Position numbers and translations under genes: made by a program. Below are positions 33,811-41,460 of a stretch of DNA of 64,000 nucleotides, in pieces; positions within the stretch are counted from its first letter, which is position 1; every line of letters starts with the position of its first letter. Where the stretch lies: NCBI RefSeq assembly GCF_037975215.1, contig NZ_CP150239.1, forward strand, positions 534,001-598,000, read 5' to 3'. Below the pieces are notes generated by a model. It was given only the letters and a program-made list of their open reading frames with translations. It made no database searches and was not told the origin of the DNA. The DNA comes from Solibacillus sp. FSL R5-0449 (GTDB taxonomy: Bacteria > Bacillota > Bacilli > Bacillales_A > Planococcaceae).

Positions 33811-33967
33811 ATGTAGAATGATTCATGGAGAAAGTGGAACATAGCGCTGCAAAAGGAGAACGAAGCACTCTATAAGTAGAAAGTTCCGGCAGTAATGGAG
33901 AACAATCTACATCAAAAGTAGAACCCGGCGCTAGTAAAGTAGAATAACCTCATTCAAAAGTAGAGTC
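33811..33967. repeat. 21-bp-phased array C (core AAGTAGAA, eight units)
   Basis: The core GTAGAA/GTGGAA/GGAGAA starts at 33813, 33834, 33855, 33876, 33897, 33918, 33939 and 33960 (last GTAGAG): eight units at exactly 21 bp, with variable 13-15 bp spacers. It begins about 22 bp after the murAA terminator and ends about 80 bp before the spoIID promoter. Confidence 0.88.
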
Positions 33968-34044
33968 CTTTTATATCTCTCACTGTAGAGCTACTCCCCA
34001 AATCCGGTCCCGCAAAAAATAGAAATTCTCTCTCCAAATTGAAC

Positions 34045-34072
34045 TCATATTCTTCCTGTGTGTTCATATACT
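34045..34072 (+). promoter_or_regulatory. SigE-like promoter of spoIID
   Basis: TCATATT (34045-34051), a 13-bp gap and CATATACT (34065-34072) closely fit the mother-cell SigE consensus (KMATATT, about 14 bp, CATACANT). spoIID is a SigE gene in B. subtilis. Confidence 0.65.
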
Positions 34073-34077
34073 GTCTC

Positions 34078-34980
34078 ATGAAAAAAATTATCATTTTCTT
34101 TATCATTGGCGTCCTATTGTTTTTAGTCCCATTCACTTTAAAATCTAAGAAACAAACTTCCATTATTGAACAAACAGAATCTACTTCTTGTCCTTTATTT
34201 ATTAAAGTGAATAATACTGATGTTCCAATTGAAGATTATTTAATTGGTGTAATTGCAGGGGAAATGCCGGCAAGTTTCCATATGGAAGCTTTAAAAGCTC
34301 AGGCGATTGCCTCCCGAACTTATGTATTGAAGCAGACCAATTACGGAAAAAAGCCGATTCTCACAACGACAGCCCACCAAGTTTACAATGATCAGCAATT
34401 ACGAGAAGAAAAATGGAAAACTACTTTTGCCGAAAATGAAGAAAAAATAACAGAGGCCGTCAAACAAACCGCCAACCAAATTCTTACCTATAATGATGAA
34501 CTGATTACAGCCATGTTTCATGCATCATCCTTTCAATATACCGAGTCCGCGGAAAACTACAGCGGAAATCCGATTCCCTACTTAACAGCAACCACTTCGC
34601 CTGAACAATTAAACCAAGAACAGACTACTTATACATTTGAAGAGATCAATAAAAAACTTAAACAGAATTTCTCGAAGGCTCAGCTTCAAAATGCAAAACT
34701 GCAGCGAAATGACACGAACCGCATCGAGCAAATTACGATCAACAAAAAAACATGGCCTGGCAGAGAACTGCGCACACTTTTAAACTTGCGCTCAACGAAT
34801 TTCACATGGGAACCGTCAGCAACCGGTATAACGATTAAAACTTATGGATACGGGCATGGGGTAGGTATGAGCCAGCATGGGGCAAATACGATGGCACAGG
34901 GGGGAATAACGGCGGAAGATATCCTATCTCATTACTATCCATCGACTACAATAAAATCGATAAATTATTGTAAAAAATAA
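34078..34980 (+). CDS. spoIID: stage II sporulation protein D
   Basis: A membrane-anchored lytic transglycosylase of the SpoIID-IIM-IIP machine that remodels septal peptidoglycan during engulfment. An N-terminal membrane anchor (IIIFFIIGVLLFLVPFTL, residues 3-20) is followed by the SpoIID/LytB domain: PIEDYLIGVIAGEMPASFHMEALKAQAIASRTY, where the glutamate of GEMP is the catalytic acid, and GYGHGVGMSQHGANTMAQGG near the C-terminus. ATG at 34078 (300 residues) places the anchor at the N-terminus as in the family. Oddly, it lies only five bases past the SigE -10 and no Shine-Dalgarno is visible, so the message may be nearly leaderless. Confidence 0.94.
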   Translation: MKKIIIFFIIGVLLFLVPFTLKSKKQTSIIEQTESTSCPLFIKVNNTDVPIEDYLIGVIAGEMPASFHMEALKAQAIASRTYVLKQTNYGKKPILTTTAHQVYNDQQLREEKWKTTFAENEEKITEAVKQTANQILTYNDELITAMFHASSFQYTESAENYSGNPIPYLTATTSPEQLNQEQTTYTFEEINKKLKQNFSKAQLQNAKLQRNDTNRIEQITINKKTWPGRELRTLLNLRSTNFTWEPSATGITIKTYGYGHGVGMSQHGANTMAQGGITAEDILSHYYPSTTIKSINYCKK

Positions 34981-34981
34981 T

Positions 34982-35011
34982 GTTTAACTTTCCAATTTCT
35001 TGTACACACTT
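34982..35011 (+). promoter_or_regulatory. SigF-like promoter of spoIIQ
   Basis: GTTTA (34982-34986), exactly 15 bp, and GTACACACTT (35002-35011) fit the forespore SigF pattern at most defined positions. spoIIQ is a known SigF gene. Confidence 0.55.
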
Positions 35012-35029
35012 CCATTTGAGGTGATGAAT

Positions 35030-35683
35030 ATGAGAGAAGTTAAACAAAAGCCTTCTCAGAAACCAGTTATGCAAAGACGGTGGTTTTGGCCGGCTGTATA
35101 CGGTGGTATGGCAGTAATGATTGTGGCAGTTATTTTTAGTTTTAATGCATTGTACGAAAGTCAGAACGAGCAGGAATTGATGGAAGAAGTTTCTGCACCG
35201 GCCGATCAGTCGATTGTTCCAACAACAGCGACTGTTACGGAATCTTTGAAGTATCCATTCAAAGAAGAATACTTAAATGAAGTAACGATTTTACAGGATT
35301 TTTATGACGTATCAAAAGATGAAGCGACACGAGAAAACTCATTACTTGTATTTAATCAAGTGTTCACGACATCTACAGGCGTCTCTATCGCAATTAACAG
35401 CGAGCCTTTTGAAGTTGTTGCTGCAATGAGCGGTGAAGTGACAGAAGTAAAAATGGATGCATTTACAGGTAACAGCATTACAATTACACATCCAAATGGT
35501 ATGCAAACACGTTATAACTCCGTGGCAGATATTCTTGTAAAACAAGGTGATCAAGTTACACAAGGCGATCAGCTAGCTACTTCACAAGAAAATGAATGGA
35601 ATCCAAACATTGGCGTTCATTTACACTTTGAAGTAATGGAAGATGGTGTACTGGTGGATCCGAACAAATATTTATCCTTTTGA
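35030..35683 (+). CDS. spoIIQ: stage II sporulation protein Q
   Basis: A forespore membrane protein whose outer domain binds SpoIIIAH across the intermembrane space to form the feeding-channel complex and aid engulfment. One membrane helix (WFWPAVYGGMAVMIVAVIFSF, about residues 22-42) is followed by a LytM-like peptidase fold. The fold is degenerate: the first zinc motif (normally HxGxD) reads STGVSIA, with Ser at both ligand positions, while HLH near the C-terminus is kept, so catalysis is not expected. ATG at 35030 follows GAGGTGATGAAT. Length 217, shorter than in B. subtilis. Confidence 0.92.
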   Translation: MREVKQKPSQKPVMQRRWFWPAVYGGMAVMIVAVIFSFNALYESQNEQELMEEVSAPADQSIVPTTATVTESLKYPFKEEYLNEVTILQDFYDVSKDEATRENSLLVFNQVFTTSTGVSIAINSEPFEVVAAMSGEVTEVKMDAFTGNSITITHPNGMQTRYNSVADILVKQGDQVTQGDQLATSQENEWNPNIGVHLHFEVMEDGVLVDPNKYLSF

Positions 35684-35832
35684 TTATTTAGCGAAATGGA
35701 TGAATTCGGATATATTTTTAGTAAGTTAACAACGAATCCTGCAATCTACTTCGAATAATTAAGAGCCTACTCACATAAGGTGAAATATTAAGAAGCAAGG
35801 CTCTTTAGATTAGACGTAGAGAGGGAGAGGAC

Positions 35833-36099
35833 GTGCACGAACATATTCGGCAACGCTGCGTTCGTTTGGGTGAACTGTTGGTAGAGACAGGTGAAACCGT
35901 GCGTGCACTCGCGAAAATGACGGGATTCTCTAAAAGTACTGTACACAAAGATTTGACAGAGCGGCTAAAACAAGTGAATGAACCACTTGCGCTACAAGTA
36001 CAACAAGTTTTAACCTATAACAAATCGATTCGCCATTTACGCGGTGGTGAAGCAACACGTAAAAAGTGGATTACAAAGCAACAAGAAAAAAGCATTTAG
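35833..36099 (+). CDS. spoIIID: sporulation transcription factor SpoIIID
   Basis: A small DNA-binding regulator of mother-cell genes between the SigE and SigK stages. A helix-turn-helix lies at about residues 20-45 (VRALAKMTGFSKSTVHKDLTERL), followed by the conserved SIRHLRGGEATRKK basic tail needed for DNA contact; 88 residues. GTG at 35833 matches the start of B. subtilis SpoIIID (MHDYIKERT versus MHEHIRQRC) and follows GAGGGAGAGG. It is followed by mbl as in Bacillus. The terminator stem overlaps the stop codon. Confidence 0.96.
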   Translation: MHEHIRQRCVRLGELLVETGETVRALAKMTGFSKSTVHKDLTERLKQVNEPLALQVQQVLTYNKSIRHLRGGEATRKKWITKQQEKSI

Positions 36100-36130
36100 T
36101 CTGTTTTTATAACAACTAAATGCTTTTTTT
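36086..36130 (+). terminator. terminator of spoIIID
   Basis: AAGCATTTAGT (about 36090-36100) pairs with ACTAAATGCTT (36115-36125), followed by more T. The stem includes the spoIIID stop codon. Confidence 0.85.
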
Positions 36131-36290
36131 AGTGCTTTTCACTTTATATTTTTACCATTTTAAACCATTATAAAGGAAAATCCTTCCCACAATATTGGTG
36201 TAATTCAACACTGTATATGATAAAATAACTAAGATAGACATATATAGAATCGTATGCATGTTCAAATGGGCGGAAGGAGAATAAAGAAAC

Positions 36291-37283
36291 ATGTTTTCTA
36301 AAGATATTGGGATTGATTTAGGTACTGCAAATGTGCTGATTCATTTAAAGGGCAAAGGAATTGTTCTGAATGAGCCTTCTGTAGTAGCGATCGATAAAAA
36401 AACAAATAAAGTACTGGCAGTCGGTGAAGAGGCGCGTCAAATGGTGGGACGTACACCAGGTAATATTATCGCAATTCGTCCATTGAAAGATGGGGTAATT
36501 GCAGATTTCGATGTAACAGAAGCGATGTTAAAACATTTTATCAATAAATTGGACGTTAAAGGTTTCTTATCAAAGCCGCGTATTTTAATCTGCTGTCCGA
36601 CAAATATTACTTCGGTTGAGCAAAAAGCAATTCGTGAAGCAGCTGAAAAATCAGGCGGTAAAAAAGTTTATTTAGAAGAAGAGCCAAAAGTGGCAGCAAT
36701 CGGCGCAGGTATGGATATTTTCCAGCCAAGCGGTAATATGGTCGTTGATATCGGTGGAGGTACAACGGATGTTGCAGTATTATCGATGGGTGATATCGTA
36801 ACGAGCGAATCGATTAAAGTTGCCGGAGATGTATTCGATAATGATATATTGCAATACATAAAGAAAGAATACAAGCTGTTGATCGGCGAACGTACAGCAG
36901 AAAATATTAAAACAACAATCGGTACAGTATTCCCTGGTGGACGCGATGATACGATGGAAATCCGCGGTCGTGATATGGTTACGGGATTACCGAGAACAAT
37001 TGAAATCAATTCAGAAGAGATTGAGCATGCATTGCGTGAATCGGTTAGTATGATTGTACAGGCAGCAAAAGATGTCCTGGAAAAAACGCCACCTGAATTA
37101 TCGGCCGACATTATCGATCGGGGCGTTATTTTAACAGGCGGCGGCGCATTACTTCATGGCATCGATCAGCTGTTAATCGAAGAGCTGAAAGTACCTGTAT
37201 TTGTTGCAGAAAACCCAATGGACTGTGTGGCAGTTGGGACTGGAATTATGCTGGACAATATCGATCGCGCGGTAAATAAATAA
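36291..37283 (+). CDS. mbl: MreB-like cytoskeletal protein Mbl
   Basis: A bacterial actin homologue that organises lateral-wall synthesis in rods. Actin-fold motifs: phosphate 1 at IGIDLGTANVLIHLKGKG, phosphate 2 at VVDIGGGTTDVAVLSMG, adenosine motif at GVILTGGGALLHGID; 330 residues. Its place after spoIIID and before flhO identifies it as Mbl rather than MreB or MreBH. ATG at 36291 follows GGAAGGAGA. Confidence 0.95.
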   Translation: MFSKDIGIDLGTANVLIHLKGKGIVLNEPSVVAIDKKTNKVLAVGEEARQMVGRTPGNIIAIRPLKDGVIADFDVTEAMLKHFINKLDVKGFLSKPRILICCPTNITSVEQKAIREAAEKSGGKKVYLEEEPKVAAIGAGMDIFQPSGNMVVDIGGGTTDVAVLSMGDIVTSESIKVAGDVFDNDILQYIKKEYKLLIGERTAENIKTTIGTVFPGGRDDTMEIRGRDMVTGLPRTIEINSEEIEHALRESVSMIVQAAKDVLEKTPPELSADIIDRGVILTGGGALLHGIDQLLIEELKVPVFVAENPMDCVAVGTGIMLDNIDRAVNK

Positions 37284-37361
37284 ATAAATAAATTATATTA
37301 CTTATAATTATCAGTTTTTGGTCGATAAATGATAAATACAGCATAAATAGAGGTGAATTGA

Positions 37362-38204
37362 GTGTTTAAAGGTTTTTATACAGTAGCTACAGGAATGGTT
37401 GCACAACAACGTAAAACTGAAATTTTAACGAATAATATGGCCAATGCCAATACACCTGGTTTTAAATCAGATCAAACGACAATTCGTTCTTTTCCGGATA
37501 TGTTGATGTCGGCAGTGAATTCGACATCAATTCCGACTGAAAACGGGTTTACAGTAAAGAATCTTAATCCGGTTGGTGCAGTGAATGCGGGGGTTTATTT
37601 ACAGGAAACAATGCCAAACCAAGCGCAAGGTCAGATTTATTCAACCGGCTTAAATACAGATATTGCACTGATCAATAGTTCGATGCCTACTGACGAAACA
37701 TCGGGAAATTCAGGCCAGATTTTCTTCCGCTTAGAAAATGAATCCGGAACAGAGAGCTATACACGTAACGGGAATTTCACGCTGGACGGGCAGGGGAACT
37801 TAGTAAATCCTCAAGGATTATTCGTATTGGATGCGAACGGGGAACGTCTGCAATTTGATAACGACAATATTCGCATCAGTTCGGACGGGGCGATTTTTGA
37901 CGGGAATGATGTGCAGATCGGAACATTGGGTGTCGCATTTTCCGAAAACCCGGACGTACTTGTAAAGCGTGATAATGGATTATTTAATACATTGGATGGT
38001 GCCGATCTACCGTCAGCCTATGGACAGGCAAATGTACAGTTTTCGATGCAGCAGCAATATTTAGAAGGCTCCAACGTCGATGCCTCTAGAGCAATGACAG
38101 ATCTATTAACTGCATACCGCGCATTTGAAGCAAACCAAAAAGTGCTGCAGGCTTACGATAAGAGCATGGAAAAAGCAGTGAATGAAATTGGACGAGTTAA
38201 TTAA
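37362..38204 (+). CDS. flhO: flagellar hook-basal body protein FlhO
   Basis: A rod/hook-family component of the flagellar basal body, related to FlgF/FlgG. The N-terminal flagellar rod signature reads QQRKTEILTNNMANANTPGFKSDQ and the C-terminal helix ends SNVDASRAMTDLLTAYRAFEANQKVLQAYDKSMEKAVNEIG, both typical of axial proteins that polymerise through paired terminal coils; 280 residues. GTG at 37362 follows AGAGGTGAATTGA. It lies in the order mbl-flhO-flhP as in B. subtilis. A REP-like element (38235-38346) separates it from flhP. Confidence 0.95.
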   Translation: MFKGFYTVATGMVAQQRKTEILTNNMANANTPGFKSDQTTIRSFPDMLMSAVNSTSIPTENGFTVKNLNPVGAVNAGVYLQETMPNQAQGQIYSTGLNTDIALINSSMPTDETSGNSGQIFFRLENESGTESYTRNGNFTLDGQGNLVNPQGLFVLDANGERLQFDNDNIRISSDGAIFDGNDVQIGTLGVAFSENPDVLVKRDNGLFNTLDGADLPSAYGQANVQFSMQQQYLEGSNVDASRAMTDLLTAYRAFEANQKVLQAYDKSMEKAVNEIGRVN

Positions 38205-38234
38205 TTACTTGCATTAGAAGGACTATAAAAAAAC

Positions 38235-38346
38235 GAGTTGATTGGAATGAAGAGAAGGCTACTCCACCGGGAACAAGCCCGTGGGAGAGACTACAGGCTC
38301 GAGCCGGGCCCGGGGAAAGCGTCCGAATCGGAATGGAAATCAACTC
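38235..38346. repeat. REP-like inverted-repeat element between flhO and flhP
   Basis: A 112-bp unit bounded by GAGTTGATT (38235-38243) and AATCAACTC (38338-38346). It has a GC-rich body (CCACCGGGAAC, GAGCCGGGCCCGGGGAAAGCG) that folds on itself. The wording AAGGCTACTCC...GGGAACAAGC...GGGGAAAGCGTCC resembles the dispersed GC-rich intergenic repeats common in Bacillaceae (usual form GGCGACTCCTGCGGGAA). Its base composition is quite unlike its AT-rich surroundings. Confidence 0.75.
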
Positions 38347-38408
38347 ATTCCTATAGCGATTATTTTCATTAACTGTCGAATTTTCGTATAATTAAGGAGG
38401 TGCGGGAA

Positions 38409-39248
38409 ATGTTACGTACAATGGTTAGTGCGACAAATACATTATCTCAAATACAGCATCAGTTGGACACAATCAGTACAAATATCGCAAACAGCAATAC
38501 TACAGGCTATAAAGCACAGCAGGCAAATTTTACGGAAATGCTGTATCAGCAATTTAATAATGACGAATTAGACCGCACTGTCCGTGATACACCAGTAGGC
38601 ATTCGTTACGGTGCCGGTGCACAGATCGGATTAATCCAATCCAATCAGGCACAAGGCTCATTGCAGGAAACAAACCGCGATTTAGACTTTGCCTTAACAA
38701 AAAAGAACCAATATTTTAATGTGTTAATGCAAAATGATCAAGGCGACGTGCGAACTGCATACACGCGTAACGGTAGCTTTTATGTAACACAGACTCAACC
38801 TGGCATCCTTTCACTCGTGAATAGTGACGGATATCAAGTAGCAGATGCAAATGGACAGCCAATTACATTCCCGGATAATGTAACAGGCTTTACGATGGAT
38901 TCGGATGGTTCATTGGTGGCAAACTATGAAAATGGCACACCGCTAAAGTTCCAGCTTGGGATTTCTGAACTGCAAAAACCAAACGTAATGGAAAAACTGC
39001 AAGGCGGGACATATATTGGCTTGCCGGAAAATCTGGATGCACTTGGCTTCACGCAAGCGCAAGTACTGACAGATCTGCAAGGTGCCAATCGTCAAGTGGG
39101 CATTCAAAAAGGAGCACTTGAGATGTCGAATGTAGATGTATCTAAAGAGATGACAAATTTAATTCAAGCACAGCGTTCATATCAATTTAATACACGTGCG
39201 ATTACAATTGCAGACCAAATGCTTGGGTTAATTAACGGTATTCGCTAA
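38409..39248 (+). CDS. flhP: flagellar hook-basal body protein FlhP
   Basis: The second FlgF/FlgG-type axial protein, 279 residues. N-terminus: LRTMVSATNTLSQIQHQLDTISTNIANSNTTGYKAQQ; C-terminus: GALEMSNVDVSKEMTNLIQAQRSYQFNTRAITIADQMLGLI, the standard FlgG-like end. ATG at 38409 is preferred to the in-frame GTG 38400, which is part of the strong ribosome site AAGGAGGTG. With FlhO it probably forms the distal rod. Confidence 0.95.
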   Translation: MLRTMVSATNTLSQIQHQLDTISTNIANSNTTGYKAQQANFTEMLYQQFNNDELDRTVRDTPVGIRYGAGAQIGLIQSNQAQGSLQETNRDLDFALTKKNQYFNVLMQNDQGDVRTAYTRNGSFYVTQTQPGILSLVNSDGYQVADANGQPITFPDNVTGFTMDSDGSLVANYENGTPLKFQLGISELQKPNVMEKLQGGTYIGLPENLDALGFTQAQVLTDLQGANRQVGIQKGALEMSNVDVSKEMTNLIQAQRSYQFNTRAITIADQMLGLINGIR

Positions 39249-39276
39249 ACGTGCGACATTGTTAAGGAGAAGTTTT

Positions 39277-39567
39277 ATGACGAATGAGTTAGAAACACAG
39301 ACGGAGCAAAATGAGCCTGCAGCCAAAAAGACGAGACGTCGCGTAAAGAATGTTTCGGAGCAGACGACAGATCAGCCTGTCGGTAAGGTCCGGCTTCGAC
39401 TGATTCCTATCTGGCTACGAATCATAATCGTAATTCTATTATTTTTAGTAGCGGTAGTTGTAGGACTCGTTATTGGTTACAGCGTTTTAGGGGACGGCGC
39501 AGCATCCGATGTTTTAAAGTGGGAAACATGGCAGCATCTTCTCGATATTATAAATGGTAAGGAGTAG
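39277..39567 (+). CDS. EpuA family protein (annotated as RNA polymerase beta-like)
   Basis: A 96-residue protein with a basic N-terminal cytoplasmic tail (KKTRRRVKNV), one membrane helix (WLRIIIVILLFLVAVVVGLVIGYSVLG, about residues 48-74) and a short outer tail with VLKWETWQHLLDIIN. The core IPIWLRIIIVI...GYSVLGDG is the EpuA signature. Databases often name such proteins DNA-directed RNA polymerase subunit beta, which is misleading as no polymerase domain is present. ATG at 39277 follows AAGGAGA; a longer frame upstream overlaps that site. Confidence 0.85.
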   Translation: MTNELETQTEQNEPAAKKTRRRVKNVSEQTTDQPVGKVRLRLIPIWLRIIIVILLFLVAVVVGLVIGYSVLGDGAASDVLKWETWQHLLDIINGKE

Positions 39568-39606
39568 AGGGATTGTCGGGAAGCCATTTCCGAGCAATCC
39601 CTTTAC
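39568..39606 (+). terminator. terminator after epuA
   Basis: AGGGATTG (39568-39575) pairs with CAATCCCT (39595-39602), with inner pairing TCGG/CCGA; a short T-run follows. Confidence 0.65.
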
Positions 39607-39768
39607 AACGAATAAGCAAAAAAATTTAGTTTACTGAATTGGATTGGAGCAAAAGCCTGCTGAAATTCCAGGCTCTTTCTCCAATATTTGCAGCGCTTTA
39701 CCAAAACATACATAAAAATAAATGAATATCTACATAATATTAAAGAGGAAACAAGGGGGATTTTTTTA

Positions 39769-40206
39769 ATGTTAAACGCAGAGCAAATTCAAAATATATT
39801 ACCACATCGCTATCCATTTCTATTAGTTGATCGCATTCTTGAAATCGAAGAAGGAAAGCGCGCACTTGGATTGAAAAATGTATCGATCAACGAAGAATTC
39901 TTTAATGGACATTTCCCTGGCTATCCAGTAATGCCGGGAGTCCTCATTGTCGAGGCACTTGCGCAAGTTGGCGGTGTTGCATTATTAAATGCACCTGAAT
40001 ATAAAGGACGTCTAGTATTTTTAACAGGGATTGATAGTTGCCGTTTCAAGCGTCAAGTCGTACCGGGTGATCAGTTGAAGCTTGAAGTGGAATTTTTGAA
40101 ATTGCGCGGACAAATGGGGAAAGGCCGCGGTACTGCAACAGTAGATGGCGAGCTAGTTTGTGAATGCGAGATTTTATTTGCAATTGGTCCTGTTCAGCCA
40201 AAATAA
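39769..40206 (+). CDS. fabZ: 3-hydroxyacyl-ACP dehydratase FabZ
   Basis: Dehydrates 3-hydroxyacyl-ACP in fatty-acid elongation. A hot-dog fold with the active-site histidine in [23 protein letters not shown] (about H49) and the glutamate of the same motif; it opens [18 protein letters not shown]; 145 residues. ATG at 39769 follows AAGGGGGA; the open frame continues upstream without a ribosome site. A hairpin with an internal loop (TTGGAG...AGCCTG/CAGGCT...CTCCAA, about 39644-39684) lies in the leader. I see no FapR operator. Confidence 0.96.
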   Translation: MLNAEQIQNILPHRYPFLLVDRILEIEEGKRALGLKNVSINEEFFNGHFPGYPVMPGVLIVEALAQVGGVALLNAPEYKGRLVFLTGIDSCRFKRQVVPGDQLKLEVEFLKLRGQMGKGRGTATVDGELVCECEILFAIGPVQPK

Positions 40207-40398
40207 GGCAATTTGCAATTGGAACTCAAAGATTATAAAATATAAAAGTTGAAGTAAATCTTTAACTTCTTTAAGCAGAAGTCTCCCAATGAGATAAGAT
40301 AGGTGTGGGACGATTGCCAGTGTTCACCTTTTATGGGTTTTCATTTGCCTGTAAACAATGAGCGAAGTTTGGCTTTAAACGTAGGAGGTTTAAAATAG

Positions 40399-40782
40399 AT
40401 GTATAAACAACTGTCTTCAGGCGTAAAAATTAGTATTACACGATCAATATCGACGTCGTTTGAAGCTTATTTAGCAAGCATTGGTTGGGATGAAGAAAAA
40501 TTTTCAATGGAAGACTATATGGCAAGCTGGCAAAAATATTTTAAAGAAAATGCCGCTTGGATTGATAAAATACCGGCAGACATTTTACTGAGCCCTGAAT
40601 TTCATGAAGAAATTGCTAAGAAAATGGATGAAGTCATTGCTAAAATTTTAAGCGAAGAGCCAACAGAAAAGCAAAAGCAGGAAATTGCGGAATTACAGAA
40701 ACAATTAGGCACAAATTACAAATTCGACTGCAAAGCTGAAGCCGCTTATGTTGAACAGCTCTTAAAAGATAAATTGAAATAA
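40399..40782 (+). CDS. conserved-looking hypothetical protein
   Basis: A 127-residue soluble, helical, charged protein with a perfect TAGGAGG site ahead of ATG 40399, so it is very likely translated. It begins MYKQLSSGVKISITRSIS and has aromatic-rich segments (YLASIGWDEEKFSMEDYMASWQKYF) and a C-terminal coiled-coil-like stretch (EEPTEKQKQEIAELQKQL). No signal peptide or membrane segment. I do not recognise a family. It stands alone between fabZ and a lipoprotein gene. Confidence 0.7.
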   Translation: MYKQLSSGVKISITRSISTSFEAYLASIGWDEEKFSMEDYMASWQKYFKENAAWIDKIPADILLSPEFHEEIAKKMDEVIAKILSEEPTEKQKQEIAELQKQLGTNYKFDCKAEAAYVEQLLKDKLK

Positions 40783-40887
40783 ACCCTATTTTTTTCTAGG
40801 ATAGATCCTTCTTTTCCCGGGCACTATATGTACGATCACTCGAAGTGATTGACTCATGATTGCATATGGGAAAGGAGGGAATTTTTT

Positions 40888-41265
40888 ATGCGAAAATCAG
40901 CACTACTTGTCGCACTTTCGCTTGGCTCACTGTTATTTCTCTCAGCGTGTAATACAAATGACAACGCAGGGGATGACAATCTAGGGAACGATGTCGAAAA
41001 CGGTGTTAACGATGTAATGGACGACACACGTGACGTTATCGACGACACGGTAGATACAGTCGATCCAGACGGCCAAAGTGGTCAAAACGGCAACAACGGG
41101 AACGTAAATGAGGGCACGATTCAAGACTCAAATGTCCCGGATGGTTCAAGCGGTCCGAATGGTGACAATGGCGCAACAGCACCAGGCGCTCCTTCAGTAA
41201 ACCAAGAAGATATCATCGAAGACCGTGCAGACCGAAAAGATAAAGACAAAGTGGATAATCACTAG
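40888..41265 (+). CDS. low-complexity lipoprotein, unknown function
   Basis: The signal peptide (KSALLVALSLGSLLFLSAC) ends in the lipobox LSAC, predicting lipid attachment at about C20. The rest is almost entirely Asp, Asn, Gly and Val: NDVMDDTRDVIDDTVDTV followed by QSGQNGNNGN and SSGPNGDNGA, then a charged tail (EDRADRKDKDK). ATG at 40888 follows AAAGGAGGGA. Such a chain is likely disordered and strongly acidic at the cell surface. No function can be read from it. A terminator and array D follow. Confidence 0.75.
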   Translation: MRKSALLVALSLGSLLFLSACNTNDNAGDDNLGNDVENGVNDVMDDTRDVIDDTVDTVDPDGQSGQNGNNGNVNEGTIQDSNVPDGSSGPNGDNGATAPGAPSVNQEDIIEDRADRKDKDKVDNH

Positions 41266-41279
41266 TCGAAAGAAGAAAT

Positions 41280-41313
41280 CAGTGTTCACTTAATGTGGGC
41301 ACTGGTTTTTTTT
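41280..41313 (+). terminator. terminator of the lipoprotein gene
   Basis: CAGTGTTCAC (41280-41289) pairs with GTGGGCACTG (41295-41304) with two G-U, followed by eight T. Confidence 0.85.
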
Positions 41314-41339
41314 GGTGCGCTGTGCTGGGATCGGGGGAT

Positions 41340-41460
41340 ATTCGCCACTTTCAAGCTGTTATTCGTCAATAAAGAATGGATAATCGTCAATTCTGGTAGG
41401 ATAATCGCCAATATAATTTTTTTATATCCAATTTGATTTTTTAATCGCCAATTATCGCAA
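41340..41460. repeat. 21-bp-phased array D (core AATCGCCAAT)
   Basis: The core TCGCCA/TCGTCA starts at 41342, 41363, 41384 and 41405 (exactly 21 bp apart), then a damaged unit near 41426 (ATCCAAT), one at 41445 and a half-step copy at 41455. The last units overlap the 3' end of the convergent NERD gene. The array begins about 29 bp after the lipoprotein terminator. Confidence 0.8.

Noticed and set aside
39259-39567. RNA polymerase beta subunit name for the 96-residue protein
   Set aside because: The protein is a single-pass EpuA-type membrane protein with no polymerase domain; the name is a database legacy.
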